Shown: piece after piece, positions 1-8,610 of the stretch
Layout: each line of letters starts with the position of its first letter
Numbering within the stretch: position 1 is the stretch's first letter
NCBI GenBank assembly: GCA_027451405.1
Contig: DAIDJM010000027.1
Coordinates: 1-32,764, forward strand
DNA: 32,764 bases
From: Acetobacteraceae bacterium
GTDB taxonomy: Bacteria; Pseudomonadota; Alphaproteobacteria; Acetobacterales; Acetobacteraceae
Reading direction: 5' to 3'
Notes under the pieces: generated by a model
Told to the model about the DNA's origin: nothing
The model's input: only the letters and a program-made list of their open reading frames with translations
Database searches by the model: none
Made by a program: the position numbers and the translations under genes

Positions 1-226
1 GTGCCGGACTTTCCTTTTCACACTGAGACACGGCCGGCCCGTACTCAAGCCTTGCCGCGGCGCCGTATCGCCGGCATTCTGCCGCGCTTGCCGACCCCCA
101 CCAGGCCCCATGACCCCACCCGGATTTGCCTTGAACAGAAAACGAACGAATTCTTAACGATTGAGAGAACAGATAAGGAATTCGGGTCAGACTCGCCCCT
201 TTGCCCCTGAAAGACCGCCCCCTGCC
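1..226. other. Leader region upstream of the chloride transporter
   Basis: No convincing gene is visible here. The short open frame from position 1 is proline- and arginine-rich and has no recognisable domain. Bases 130-185 are clearly more AT-rich than the surroundings, as expected for a promoter of the transporter. A TTGAAC at 131-136 could be a -35 box, but no good -10 box follows at the right distance, so no precise promoter is claimed. Confidence 0.35.
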
Positions 227-1588
227 GTGAAGTCGCCGTCCCTCGCCCTCAAGCGTATCCGTCGCCTGCCGCTTTTCTCGCCGCGCCTATGGCTGCGCCG
301 CATCGCCTTCTGGCTGGGGGCGGTATTGGTGGCGCTGATCGCACTGGTGTTTGCCCGGTTATCGGATGAGGCGGGCCGGCTATTTCTCAAAATCCTGCAC
401 ATCTCGCGGTTTCTGCCGCTTCTGGTGGCCCCGCTCGGCCTGATCGCTTCGGCGTTTCTCACCCGCCGGTTATTTCCCGGGGCCCAGGGCAGCGGCATTC
501 CTCAGGTGATCGCCGCGATTCATAGCGGCGACCGCGCGCACATGAATGCCCTGCTGAAACTCCGCACCGCCTTCGGCAAATTGATCCTGACGCTGTTGGG
601 CCTGCTGTCCGGGGCCTCCATCGGTCGTGAAGGGCCAACCGTTCAGATCAGCGCCACGCTCATGTATAATCTCGGCCGATGGCTCCGCCTGCCGCGGACC
701 GAAATGCTGAACGCGCTGGTGCTGGCCGGTGGCGCCGCCGGCATCGCGGCCGCCTTCAACACGCCGCTCGCCGGGGTCGTGTTCGCGATCGAGGAGCTCA
801 GCCATTCCTTCGAAGCGCGCACCTCCGGCCTTTCCCTCACCGCGGTCATCGTCGGCGGCGTGGTCAGCCTCGCCCTGCAGGGCAATTACACCTATTTCGG
901 GATCAGCCACGCGGTGCTCGGGTTCAATGCCGGCTGGTGGGCGGTTCTGCTGTGCGGCGTTGTCGGCGGGCTGGCGGGCGGGGCCTTCGCCGCCCTGCTG
1001 GTCCGCGCGGGCAAGGGCATGCCCGGCGCGCTCGGCCGCTTCATGCGGGACCGTCCGCTGGCCTTCGCCGCGATTTGCGGCTTGCTGATCGCGCTGTTCG
1101 GGCTGCTCTCGAACGGTTCGAGCTATGGCACGGGCTATGCCCAGGCGCGCAGCTTGGTGGAGGGCCGTGGCGATGTGCCGCTCAGCTACGCCGTGCTGAA
1201 ATTCGGCGCCAATCTGGTCAGCTACCTCTCAGGCGTGCCGGGCGGCATTTTCGCCCCCGCGCTCGCCGTCGGCGCCGGCCTCGGCCAGTATTTGTCCCAT
1301 CTCGTGCCGGCGCCCGCTGGCGCGGTGGTGCTGCTCGGCATGGTCGCCTATTTCACCGGCGTGGTGCAGGCGCCGATCACCGGCGCCGTGATCGTGATGG
1401 AAATGACCGAGAACCAGGCCATGACGATCCCGCTGATGGCGGCATCCTTCCTGGGCTTCGGCGCATCCCGGCTGGTGTGCCGGCGGGCTTTGTATGGGGC
1501 GCTCGCGCGGAATTTCCTGTTGCGAGAAGAAAAGCCCGAACCGCCGTCGGTGAGCGCGGTGATGCTGGACGAGGTGGCCGGAGAGTAG
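227..1588 (+). CDS. ClC-family chloride channel or Cl-/H+ antiporter
   Basis: Integral inner-membrane protein of the voltage-gated chloride channel (ClC) family, which moves chloride and in many bacteria exchanges it for protons, for example during acid stress. The three family signatures are present in order: GSGIP near 483-500, GREGP near 623-637 (its glutamate is the gating residue of the family), and GGIFAP near 1241-1258. Many hydrophobic helices lie between them. GTG at 227 was chosen because the conserved part begins soon after it. An in-frame TTG at 161 would add 22 residues, and neither start has a strong ribosome binding site. The length of about 453 residues is normal for a ClC without C-terminal CBS domains. 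It converges on the L,D-transpeptidase, with stops 12 bases apart. Whether it is a channel or an exchanger cannot be read from the motifs alone. Confidence 0.93.
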   Translation: MKSPSLALKRIRRLPLFSPRLWLRRIAFWLGAVLVALIALVFARLSDEAGRLFLKILHISRFLPLLVAPLGLIASAFLTRRLFPGAQGSGIPQVIAAIHSGDRAHMNALLKLRTAFGKLILTLLGLLSGASIGREGPTVQISATLMYNLGRWLRLPRTEMLNALVLAGGAAGIAAAFNTPLAGVVFAIEELSHSFEARTSGLSLTAVIVGGVVSLALQGNYTYFGISHAVLGFNAGWWAVLLCGVVGGLAGGAFAALLVRAGKGMPGALGRFMRDRPLAFAAICGLLIALFGLLSNGSSYGTGYAQARSLVEGRGDVPLSYAVLKFGANLVSYLSGVPGGIFAPALAVGAGLGQYLSHLVPAPAGAVVLLGMVAYFTGVVQAPITGAVIVMEMTENQAMTIPLMAASFLGFGASRLVCRRALYGALARNFLLREEKPEPPSVSAVMLDEVAGE

Positions 1589-1599
1589 GGCGAACGTGC

Positions 1600-2580
1600 C
1601 TATGGCGGCCCGGGCGCTGCCCGGGACAAGCTGGGGCGGCCTCGCTCCAGCTCTTTGTTTGAGCGAGCAACCTCGTCCGCCTGACCGTTTCCGGTCAGGC
1701 TGGCGTTGCTCTGAGGTTCGTGCGCAACCTCCTGGACGACGGAAGTGTCCACGACGATGAGCGTGTCCCCGGCAAGCGGGGTCGGGTCCCGATCGGGCAG
1801 CAACACCGCGCCGTAGCGCGGATCGTCGATGGCTGCGCGCTCGTAGTCTGAATCCAGCACGCCGTGCCGATCGAGGAAGCGGTTCATCGCGGCCGGAACC
1901 CGCACGCAGCCTTTCGAGGCCGGGCGGCCCAGACGGCGTTCGAGAACATCCGGATCGGTCGCATGCATCAACAGACGGATCTCGCCGTCCGGATCCTCTT
2001 TGGTCCAGCCCTTGGTCGCGCGCTGCCAGCCGAAATCCCAGACGCGCATGCCTTTGAGCCCGAGCCCACGAATATGATTCTCATTGAACGTGCCCTCGGC
2101 ACGGTAATCGAGCACGTCCGGCGTATGCCGGAACACGCCCGTCGGCGTCAGAAAATAGCCCCGCCGGCCGGCCTGCCCCGTCGACACACGGCTGCCCGTG
2201 ATCGGCTGCCAGGGCGTATCCCGTTGCGTGAGCAGAACACACAGTGACTGGCTGCGCGGGTTGCGGTCCACGACGACCACCAATTGCGGCCGGTCGATGA
2301 CAAAGCCGCTCACCGCGAGCGCGCGCTCCGCCAACCCGATCGCTTCCGGTCCGCCGGCTTGCCCGCATCGCGCGCGGCGCGGGAGCTCGGCCGAGACGGC
2401 GGCACGCAGCCGCGCCAATTCGGCATCGATCCGCGCCGGTGGCCAGGCCTGTGCCGGCGCCACGACGGACGGCGGAAGCGGCGCCGCCATCGTCGGCCGC
2501 GTCGGTTCCGCGGCCGCACAGGCAAGCAGCGGAACGATCCCGCAGACCGCCATCCCGATCCCGCGCACCGATGGCCGCAT
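1600..2580 (-). CDS. L,D-transpeptidase (YkuD domain), probable lipoprotein or secreted
   Basis: Envelope enzyme of the YkuD (L,D-transpeptidase catalytic) family, which forms 3-3 peptidoglycan cross-links or attaches proteins to peptidoglycan. The 326-residue product has a hydrophobic N-terminus with a possible lipobox LLAC at residues 18-21. The catalytic signature follows: His206 in LMHATD and Ser222-Lys-Gly-Cys225-Val-Arg227 in SKGCVR. The YkuD fold runs from about residue 95 to 280. The last 40 or so residues are low-complexity. They are encoded by a perfect 9-bp hairpin (1679-1687/1692-1700) and then by a degenerate GC-rich repeat (1603-1640), which suggests the frame was extended into non-coding DNA. 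No strong Shine-Dalgarno precedes the ATG at 2580; Met10 is an alternative start. Confidence 0.9.
   Translation of the reverse strand: MRPSVRGIGMAVCGIVPLLACAAAEPTRPTMAAPLPPSVVAPAQAWPPARIDAELARLRAAVSAELPRRARCGQAGGPEAIGLAERALAVSGFVIDRPQLVVVVDRNPRSQSLCVLLTQRDTPWQPITGSRVSTGQAGRRGYFLTPTGVFRHTPDVLDYRAEGTFNENHIRGLGLKGMRVWDFGWQRATKGWTKEDPDGEIRLLMHATDPDVLERRLGRPASKGCVRVPAAMNRFLDRHGVLDSDYERAAIDDPRYGAVLLPDRDPTPLAGDTLIVVDTSVVQEVAHEPQSNASLTGNGQADEVARSNKELERGRPSLSRAAPGPP
1603..1640 (-). repeat. R repeat, degenerate copy inside the transpeptidase 3' end
   Basis: The stretch GGCGGCCCGGG-x-CTGCCCGG-x-ACAAGCTGGGGC matches the minus-strand form of the GC-rich R repeat, best to the copy at 22076-22132, which shares the unusual ACAAGCTGGG. 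It is read as codons for the final residues of the L,D-transpeptidase. Confidence 0.6.
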
Positions 2581-2629
2581 GCCGGCTTATGTCGGACACG
2601 GCGAGGGCAATCGCATTGCGCCAGGTCAA

Positions 2630-4240
2630 TCAGGCGCCTTGCTCAGCCGGCGGCCGCTCGGCCCCTCCCTGCCCGAGACAGGCACCCACCCGGGCCGCGA
2701 GCTCTGTCCAATCCCCCGGGCGGCGCTGCCGGAACAAACGCGCCGAGGGATACCAGGGGCTGTCCTCGCGCGCCTCGAGCCAGCGCCACTCCGCGGCCCA
2801 ATAGAGGAGAAGCCAGACGGGATGCCCAAGCGCGCCCGCGAGATGCGCAGGCCCGCTATCGACGCTGATCACCAGATCGGTGAGCGCGATCAGGGCCGCG
2901 GTGTCGGCGAAATCCCGTAATTCGTCGGTGAAGACGCGGATGCCGAAGCGCTCGACGGCATCGCGGTCGCGCGCGCGGACATCCTTCTGCACCGCGACAT
3001 AGTCGATATCCCCGTAAAACAGAGGCGCGAGATCGGCGAGCGGCGCGGAGCGGACGCCGTCGGAGGCGAGCCCCGGATTGCCCGACCAGGCGAGGCCGAT
3101 GCGCAGGCGGCACTTTTCCCCCAGACGCTCGCGCCAGAGGGCAAGCCGCGCAGGATCGGCCGCCAGATAAGGAACCCGCGCCGGGATCGTCTCGATCCGC
3201 GTGCCGAAGGCGAGCGGCAGGCTCATCAGCGGGGTCTGATAATCGAAGGATGGCAGCGCCCGACCGGCCGCGATCAACACGTCCGGACCCTCGAGCGTTC
3301 GCATCAGCGGCTCGAGCGGTGCCGGAACCTCCAGCGTCACGCTCGCGCCGCGCGCCTTCACCATCGGCACGTAGCGGCAGAATTGCAGCGTGTCGCCGAA
3401 TCCCTGTTCCGCGTGCAGAAGTATTCTCCGCCCTTGCAGCGTCTCATGCCCGAGCCAGAGCGGCTCGGCGAATGCGCGTCGCCGGACCCGGAAACTGGGG
3501 TCGCGCCAGCGCCATTCCCATTCCTGCCAGCCGCGCTCATAGTCACCGATCGCAAGCAGCGTCGGCGCCGCATTCCAATGCGGGAGCGGAAGGTCCGGCG
3601 CGAGCGCGATCCCCCGATCGCAGGCCGCCAGCGCGTCGTGGCGCCGATTGAGCCGGTCGAGCGCCCAGGCTTTGTTGGCCCAGATCTCCGCCAGCAGATC
3701 GGCGGTCGCCGCGTCCGGCGGAGGATGCGGCATCAGCGCGATGAGCCGGTCGTAGGTTTCGAGCGCCTCCACCGGCCGGCCGAGACGGGTCAGCGTGACG
3801 CCGCGATTCTGCCAGGCCTGAGCGAAATCGGGGCGCAACGCGATCGCGCGGTCGAACGCGGCGAGTGCCGCGTCATTGTCGCCGAGCGAGAGCAGCGTGT
3901 TCCCGCGATTATAGTGCAGGCCGGGATCGTCGGCACGCAGCAAGAGCGCGCGATCGAGCGCGGCCAGCGCTTCATCGGGCCTGCCCAGCGCGTTGAGCAC
4001 GGTCGCCCGATTGTTCTCGACTTGGGAGTCGTCGGGCGATTCGCGCCGGGCGCGATCGAGGAAAGTCAGCGCCTGCGCTTCGCGGCCCTGAGCGTGCAGA
4101 ACCAGCCCCAGCAAATGCGCGGCCTGGGAAGGCGGCGAATCGATCCGCAGCAGACGCCGGAGCGTGCGTTCGGCTTCCGCCAGGCGGCCGGCTTGGAAGG
4201 CCAGGTTTGCCGCTTGCAACTGGGCGTCGGGGCGGGACAT
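2630..4240 (-). CDS. TPR protein with GT9/GT41-like glycosyltransferase domain
   Basis: A 536-residue protein with tetratricopeptide repeats over residues 1-245 (repeated YNRGNTLLSLGDNDAALAAFDRAI-type units with 34-residue spacing) followed by a glycosyltransferase-like domain. The second part has LLHAEQGFGDTLQF at 274-287 and SVDSGPAHLAGALGHPVW from 459, the hallmarks of ADP-heptose:LPS heptosyltransferase-like (GT9) and related TPR-linked enzymes. The sugar donor and acceptor cannot be told; protein or envelope glycan modification is the usual suggestion for this architecture. The ATG at 4240 was chosen because TPR homology starts directly after it. The frame stays open upstream to 4639, but that part crosses the AT-rich T repeat and the opposite-strand def gene. 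It is transcribed away from def. Confidence 0.85.
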   Translation of the reverse strand: MSRPDAQLQAANLAFQAGRLAEAERTLRRLLRIDSPPSQAAHLLGLVLHAQGREAQALTFLDRARRESPDDSQVENNRATVLNALGRPDEALAALDRALLLRADDPGLHYNRGNTLLSLGDNDAALAAFDRAIALRPDFAQAWQNRGVTLTRLGRPVEALETYDRLIALMPHPPPDAATADLLAEIWANKAWALDRLNRRHDALAACDRGIALAPDLPLPHWNAAPTLLAIGDYERGWQEWEWRWRDPSFRVRRRAFAEPLWLGHETLQGRRILLHAEQGFGDTLQFCRYVPMVKARGASVTLEVPAPLEPLMRTLEGPDVLIAAGRALPSFDYQTPLMSLPLAFGTRIETIPARVPYLAADPARLALWRERLGEKCRLRIGLAWSGNPGLASDGVRSAPLADLAPLFYGDIDYVAVQKDVRARDRDAVERFGIRVFTDELRDFADTAALIALTDLVISVDSGPAHLAGALGHPVWLLLYWAAEWRWLEAREDSPWYPSARLFRQRRPGDWTELAARVGACLGQGGAERPPAEQGA

Positions 4241-4253
4241 GCGCGGAAAACTA

Positions 4254-4370
4254 TTGTTCTTTTTTTGAAAAAAAAGAACCAAAAAACTTTGTCCTATGGA
4301 CAGGGGCTGAGGCGGCATCCGTCCAATACGTGTGAAGTCTTTTTGGTTCTTTTTCTTCAGAAAAAGAACA
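4254..4370. repeat. T repeat pair (AT-rich hairpins) between glycosyltransferase and def
   Basis: There are two AT-rich hairpins about 65 bases apart. The left one has a 10-bp stem GTTCTTTTTT at 4256-4265 pairing with 4270-4279. The right one has an 11-bp stem GTTCTTTTTCT at 4346-4356 pairing with 4359-4369. The outer parts (AACCAAAAAACTT near 4278 and AAGTCTTTTTGG near 4336) are also roughly inverted, so the whole is an imperfect nested palindrome. The same arrangement recurs at 24790-24906 and a single unit at 14573-14615. It sits in the divergent 5' region of two genes, so a simple terminator role is not obvious. Confidence 0.85.
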
Positions 4371-4408
4371 CTCTTTCCCTTCCTCGCGACCGGCGATAAA
4401 TCTTGGCG

Positions 4409-4951
4409 ATGACCCCCGACGGCAGCATCGAGCCGGCGCTGCTCGAGATCCTGATCGCGCCGCATAAGAGCCTCAAAACCAAGGCCCGCCCGGTCGGGCC
4501 CGAGGATTGGGACCAGGTCCGGGCACTCGTGCCCCGCATGTTCGCCACGATGTACAAAGCGCCGGGCATCGGGCTGGCAGCGACCCAGGTGAACGTCCTG
4601 CTGCGGGTCGCGGTCGTCGATTTGATGCCCGACAATCAATGCGCGCCGCTGACGCTGATCAATCCCGAAATCCTCGCGGTCAGCGAGACCTGGACGACGC
4701 GCGAGGAGGGATGCCTTTCACTGCCGAACCAGTATGCCGATGTGAGCCGGCCGAGCGAAGTGCGCGTCGGCTTTCTCGATCTCGACGGCAAGCGCCAGGA
4801 ACTCCAGGCCGAAGGGCTGCTGGCCGCCTGCATCCAGCACGAGATCGACCATCTCGACGGCATCCTGTTCGTCGATCACCTCTCGATCCTGAAGCGCAAC
4901 ATGATCATGCGCAAGCTCGCCAAGGAGATGAAGCAGAAGGCGGCTGGCTGA
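4409..4951 (+). CDS. def: Peptide deformylase
   Basis: Removes the N-formyl group from the first methionine of new proteins; a metal-dependent cytosolic hydrolase. All three family motifs are present in a 180-residue protein: GIGLAATQ (motif I, residues 53-60 from this start), EGCLS (motif II, whose cysteine binds the metal) and QHEIDH (motif III, HExxH). ATG at 4409 was chosen; a TTG two codons earlier (4403) is possible. No clear Shine-Dalgarno is visible, as the AT-rich T repeat ends about 35 bases upstream. It is followed after 4 bases by fmt, which makes the formyl-methionyl-tRNA whose product Def later trims. The usual def-fmt pairing supports the call. Confidence 0.96.
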   Translation: MTPDGSIEPALLEILIAPHKSLKTKARPVGPEDWDQVRALVPRMFATMYKAPGIGLAATQVNVLLRVAVVDLMPDNQCAPLTLINPEILAVSETWTTREEGCLSLPNQYADVSRPSEVRVGFLDLDGKRQELQAEGLLAACIQHEIDHLDGILFVDHLSILKRNMIMRKLAKEMKQKAAG

Positions 4952-4955
4952 CCCA

Positions 4956-5855
4956 ATGCGCCTCGCCTTCATGGGCAGTCCGGCCTTTGCGGTGCCGGCC
5001 TTGCGGGCGCTTGCCGACGCGCATGAGGTCGTTTGCGTCTACACGCAGCCTCCGCGGCCGGCAGGGCGCGGGCAGATGGTCGCAAAAAGCGCCGTCCACC
5101 AGGAAGCGGAGCGGCTCCGGCTCCCCGTACGCCATCCGGCGCGGCTGCGGCGCGAGGTGGCGGAGCATGAGGCCTTCCTGGCCCTCGGCCTCGATGCGGC
5201 GGTGGTCGCCGCCTATGGTCTCATTCTCCCGCCGCCGATCCTCGCGGCGCCCCGGCTCGGCTGCCTGAACATCCATGCCAGCCTGCTGCCGCGCTGGCGG
5301 GGCGCAGCGCCGATCCAGGCCGCGATCCTGGCCGGCGATGCCGAAAGCGGCGTCACCATCATGCAGATGGAGGCGGGGCTCGATACCGGGCCGATGCTGC
5401 TGCGCGAGGCGGTGGCGATCGGTCCGCGCATGACGACGCCCGAGTTGCACGACCGGCTGGCGGAGATCGGCGCGCGGCTGATCCTGCGGGCGCTGGCCGA
5501 GCAGCCCGCGCCCGTGCCGCAACCTGCGGAGGGGGCCAGCTACGCGCCGAAACTCACCCGCGAGGACGGCAAAATCGACTGGCGGCAGCCGGCGGCGTCG
5601 CTCGACCGGCGCGTGCGCGCGCTCAATCCCTGGCCGGGCACATTCGGCTTCGCGCAGGGCGAGCTCGTCAAAATCCTCGCGGCCGAGCCAGCGCAAGCCG
5701 CCGGCGTGCCAGGCACGATACTGGACGCAAGCTTCACGGTGGCGTGCGGCGAAGGGGCGCTCCGGCTGACACGTGTGCAGCGCGCCGGACGCCCGGCCAT
5801 GAGCGGCGAGGCGTTGTTGCGAGGCTGGTCCATCACTGAGATGCAACGGGCGTGA
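4956..5855 (+). CDS. fmt: Methionyl-tRNA formyltransferase
   Basis: Transfers a formyl group from 10-formyl-tetrahydrofolate to initiator Met-tRNA in the cytosol. The 299-residue protein has the formyltransferase core with the catalytic triad visible: Asn105 and His107 in [13 protein letters not shown], and Asp143 in GLDTGPM. The [12 protein letters not shown] signature spans residues 109-120. The C-terminal anticodon-binding domain begins near residue 205 ([13 protein letters not shown]). The length is close to the family norm of about 310. It lies in an operon: 4 bases after def, and its stop overlaps the GTG of truA by 4 bases (GTGA), implying translational coupling. Confidence 0.97.
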   Translation: MRLAFMGSPAFAVPALRALADAHEVVCVYTQPPRPAGRGQMVAKSAVHQEAERLRLPVRHPARLRREVAEHEAFLALGLDAAVVAAYGLILPPPILAAPRLGCLNIHASLLPRWRGAAPIQAAILAGDAESGVTIMQMEAGLDTGPMLLREAVAIGPRMTTPELHDRLAEIGARLILRALAEQPAPVPQPAEGASYAPKLTREDGKIDWRQPAASLDRRVRALNPWPGTFGFAQGELVKILAAEPAQAAGVPGTILDASFTVACGEGALRLTRVQRAGRPAMSGEALLRGWSITEMQRA

Positions 5856-6691
5856 GCGAGACGGAGCCCGGCGCAGCCAAACAGCGCTGGGCGCTGAAGA
5901 TCGAATATGACGGTGCCGGCTTCGTCGGGTGGCAGCGCCAGGCGAACGGACTGTCGGTGCAGGAAGTGCTGGAGGCGGCAGCGGCCAAACTCGAGGGCGC
6001 GCCGGTCGCGAGCATCGTCGCCGGACGCACCGATGCGGGCGTGCATGCGGCCGCGCAGATCGCCCATATCGATCTGGCCCGGCCGATCGCCGCGCCGTCG
6101 CTGATCGCTGCCCTCAATTTCCATATGCAGCCCCATGCCGTCGCGGTTCTGCAAGCCGTGGCGGTGGGTCCGGATTTCAGCGCACGTTTCTCCGCGATCG
6201 GACGTTGCTACCGCTATGACATCCTCAACAGGCCCGCACGCCCGGCCCTTTCGCTCGGGCGGGTTTGGCATGTGAAGCGCCCGCTCGACGCGGCGGCGAT
6301 GCAGGAAGCAGCCCGGCATCTGCTCGGCAAACACGATTTCTCCTCGTTTCGCGCCGCTTCCTGCCAGGCCAAATCGCCGCTGCGCACGCTCGACCGGCTC
6401 GATATCCAGCGCAACGGCGACATCCTGTCGATCGTCGCCGAAGCGCGGAGCTTCCTCCATCATCAGGTGCGCAACATGGCCGGCACCCTCGTGAAAGTCG
6501 GGCTCGGCGAATGGCCGCCCAGGCGCGTGCGCGACATTCTCGAAGCGGCGGACCGCCGTGCAGCGGGACCGACCGCGCCCGCTGAAGGGCTCACTCTGAC
6601 CGCGGTGCGCTACAGCGTCGATCCGTTCGCGGACGGCGAATCCGGAGGCGACTCGAGCGAGCGGCGCAGCGCCTCCGGGGAGACGTTGTAG
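5852..6691 (+). CDS. truA: tRNA pseudouridine(38-40) synthase
   Basis: Converts uridines 38-40 of the tRNA anticodon arm to pseudouridine. The catalytic aspartate is Asp61 in [10 protein letters not shown], and the family motif [14 protein letters not shown] lies near residues 201-214. The start is a GTG overlapping the fmt stop (GTGA). The product is 279 residues, about 20-30 longer than common TruA; the conserved part ends near [13 protein letters not shown]. The extra tail is where the gene overlaps the 3' end of the convergent membrane-protein gene by 82 bases, so the tail may be a late extension. Third gene of the def-fmt-truA operon. Confidence 0.95.
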   Translation: MSETEPGAAKQRWALKIEYDGAGFVGWQRQANGLSVQEVLEAAAAKLEGAPVASIVAGRTDAGVHAAAQIAHIDLARPIAAPSLIAALNFHMQPHAVAVLQAVAVGPDFSARFSAIGRCYRYDILNRPARPALSLGRVWHVKRPLDAAAMQEAARHLLGKHDFSSFRAASCQAKSPLRTLDRLDIQRNGDILSIVAEARSFLHHQVRNMAGTLVKVGLGEWPPRRVRDILEAADRRAAGPTAPAEGLTLTAVRYSVDPFADGESGGDSSERRSASGETL

Positions 6692-7233
6692 AGCGAGGCG
6701 GCCAGGATGGCGACGCCGAGCACGACATTGGTGAACAGCAACAAAGCCACGCGCCCATGCGAGATCGACAGCGACACGCGGGCGACGAACCAGTGGAACG
6801 CGATGAGATAGAGCGGGGCGGTGAAGGTGATGGCAAGCGCGAGCAAGTCTGGAATGGCGCCGGCGCGCGCCGCCACCAGCACCGAATAGAGGAAAGTCAG
6901 CAGCATCATCTGCAGCCAGAGCGACCAGTTGAGCACGGTCGCATACCGGGCCCACAGCGCCGAGCGCTTCCAGAACCGGCAGAACAGATCCGCCACCACC
7001 GGCGGCATGAGCAGCAGGCAGAGTTCGCGGAGCAGAAGAAGCGCGCCTTCCCGCGGCTCGCCGGCAAGCGCCGTGATGCCGGCGCCGACCAGGATCAGGG
7101 CGACGAACGGGGCAAGGCTGGTGAGGAACGCATCGGCATCGCTGCCGAATTCGCTGAGGCCGCGCGGCTGGAAGATCGCGAGTTGCAGGAGACCCTTGAA
7201 TGGGAATCGCCTTGTCGCGCGTTCGAAGGTCAT
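6610..7233 (-). CDS. Conserved-looking membrane protein of unknown function
   Basis: I do not recognise the family. The 207-residue product starts with a basic cytosolic stretch (MTFERATRRFPFKG) and has about five hydrophobic segments, roughly at residues 38-58, 64-84, 102-125, 130-150 and 160-182. A Yip1-like arrangement is conceivable but not shown. ATG at 7233 is supported by GGAG nine bases upstream on the minus strand. The frame is open further upstream, but that part runs through an R repeat and dapE. It lies downstream of dapE on the same strand with the repeat between them, and its last 82 bases overlap the end of truA on the opposite strand. Confidence 0.7.
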   Translation of the reverse strand: MTFERATRRFPFKGLLQLAIFQPRGLSEFGSDADAFLTSLAPFVALILVGAGITALAGEPREGALLLLRELCLLLMPPVVADLFCRFWKRSALWARYATVLNWSLWLQMMLLTFLYSVLVAARAGAIPDLLALAITFTAPLYLIAFHWFVARVSLSISHGRVALLLFTNVVLGVAILAASLYNVSPEALRRSLESPPDSPSANGSTL

Positions 7234-7278
7234 CGGCTTGGTCTCCGGGGAACCGCCAGGCCCGGGACCCCAAACGGA

Positions 7279-7340
7279 CCGGGTCTGGGACCTTTCGGCC
7301 CCAGCGTGGTGCAGGGGCCGGGCGCCTGCCCGCCGGAGGG
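7279..7340 (+). repeat. R repeat between dapE and the membrane-protein gene
   Basis: Copy of the GC-rich R element in plus orientation: GGGTCTGGGACC, loop TTTC, GGCCCCAGCG, second hairpin GCAGGGGCC...GGCGCCTGCC, then CCGGAGGG. The GGAGG end faces the dapE stop codon at 7346. The two hairpins could end dapE transcription. Confidence 0.85.
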
Positions 7341-7345
7341 CAGCC

Positions 7346-8461
7346 TCACGAGAGAAACTCCCGAAGCGTCTCCTGATAAACCACCGAGAGCTGGCGCAGT
7401 TCCGGCACCGGAACACATTCCCCCACCTGATGCATGGTCGTGCCGACCAGCCCGAATTCCGCCACCTCCCCATACCGCGCGATGAACCGTGCGTCCGACG
7501 TGCCGCCGCCGGTCTCGAAGGACGGCGTCATCCCCGTGCCGGTCTCGACCGCGCGCCGCAGCCGGTTCAGCGACGGTCCCGGCGCGGTCAGGAACGGATG
7601 CGCGCCGCACCGCGTCTCCAGCGCCACATCGGGCGTATGGCGCAGCAGAGTCTCCCGCAGCCACGCGACCAGGCTGGCCTCGCTGTGCCGGTCGTTGAAC
7701 CGGATGTTGAGCCGCGCCTCCGCCGCCGGGGGGATCACGTTCCGCGCCTCGTTGCCGACATCGACCGAGGTGATCTGCAGCGAAGACGGCGCGAACCAAT
7801 CGGTGCCCGCATCGAGCTCCCGCGCGGCCAGATCCGCGAGCGCCGCGATCAGCGGATGGATCGGATTGGCCGCGAGATCGGGATAAGCGACGTGGCCCTG
7901 CCGCCCGGTGACACGGATCGTGGCATTGAGGCTGCCGCGCCGGCCGATCTTGATCGTGTCGCCGAGCCGCGCCCGGCAGGTGGGCTCGCCCACCAACGTG
8001 AAATCGGGACGCTGGCCGTGCGACGCCATCCATTCGAGCACGCGCGCCGTGCCGTCCACCGCGTCGCCTTCCTCGTCGCCTGTGATCAGCAGCGCGATGG
8101 ACCCGCGCGGCGGCCCTGCCTCGAGGAAGGTCTGGCATGCCGCGAGGAACGCCGCGATCGCCCCCTTCATGTCCACCGCCCCGCGGCCGATCAGCCGGCC
8201 ATCCTCCACCGCGGCCCCAAACGGATCGGCGGCCCAGCCGGCGCCGGGCGGCACCACGTCGGTATGGCCGGCAAAACAGAAGCAAGGTGCCTCGGTGCCG
8301 AGGCGGGCGAAGAGATTGCCCGTGACGCCGTAATCCAGCCGCGTCACCGTGAACCCCAGCCGCTCGGCCTGCGCCGCGACCCAAGCGAGCGCGCCGTCAT
8401 CGGCCGGCGTGACCGACCGGCACCGGATCAGCGCCTGGGCGAGCGGTAACGGATCGGCCAT
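7346..8461 (-). CDS. dapE: Succinyl-diaminopimelate desuccinylase
   Basis: M20-family zinc metallohydrolase of lysine and meso-diaminopimelate synthesis. It hydrolyses N-succinyl-L,L-DAP to succinate and L,L-DAP, which feeds peptidoglycan. Metal and catalytic residues are visible: His66 and Asp68 in AGHTDVVPPG, bridging Asp97 in GRGAVDMKG, Glu130-Glu131 in TGDEEGDA, Glu159 in LVGEPT, and a C-terminal MHQVGE. The dimerisation lid domain lies between. The 371-residue length is typical. It diverges from ftsK across 149 bases. No clear Shine-Dalgarno is seen at the ATG (8461). A broader M20 peptidase is the alternative, but the match to DapE along the whole length is strong. Confidence 0.95.
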   Translation of the reverse strand: MADPLPLAQALIRCRSVTPADDGALAWVAAQAERLGFTVTRLDYGVTGNLFARLGTEAPCFCFAGHTDVVPPGAGWAADPFGAAVEDGRLIGRGAVDMKGAIAAFLAACQTFLEAGPPRGSIALLITGDEEGDAVDGTARVLEWMASHGQRPDFTLVGEPTCRARLGDTIKIGRRGSLNATIRVTGRQGHVAYPDLAANPIHPLIAALADLAARELDAGTDWFAPSSLQITSVDVGNEARNVIPPAAEARLNIRFNDRHSEASLVAWLRETLLRHTPDVALETRCGAHPFLTAPGPSLNRLRRAVETGTGMTPSFETGGGTSDARFIARYGEVAEFGLVGTTMHQVGECVPVPELRQLSVVYQETLREFLS

Positions 8462-8610
8462 GCGGGGCTGTTAGCCTGCCGGCGCGGCGAAGCCCAGCAC
8501 CAGCGCGCGCCAACCCACCGGCAGGCCGGAGGAAGGCACGAAAGATCGTAGGCGCGCGAGCGGGTTCCGGGTTAGCCTTCGCGCAGTCTCTCAGCCTTTC
8601 CGGAGTCTCG
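8462..8610. promoter_or_regulatory. Divergent dapE/ftsK intergenic region
   Basis: These 149 bases separate two divergently transcribed genes and must hold promoters for one or both. No clear -35/-10 pair is visible. The only readable signal is GGAG 7 bases before the ftsK ATG. No repeat of the R or T type is present. Confidence 0.35.

Noticed and set aside
470-910. Long minus-strand open frame across the chloride transporter
   Set aside because: It is the shadow of a well-supported ClC gene; the translation is low-complexity with no domain, as expected in GC-rich DNA.
4241-4639. N-terminal extension of the TPR glycosyltransferase
   Set aside because: The extra residues include poly-Phe/Lys from the T repeat and the antisense of def; TPR homology starts at 4240.
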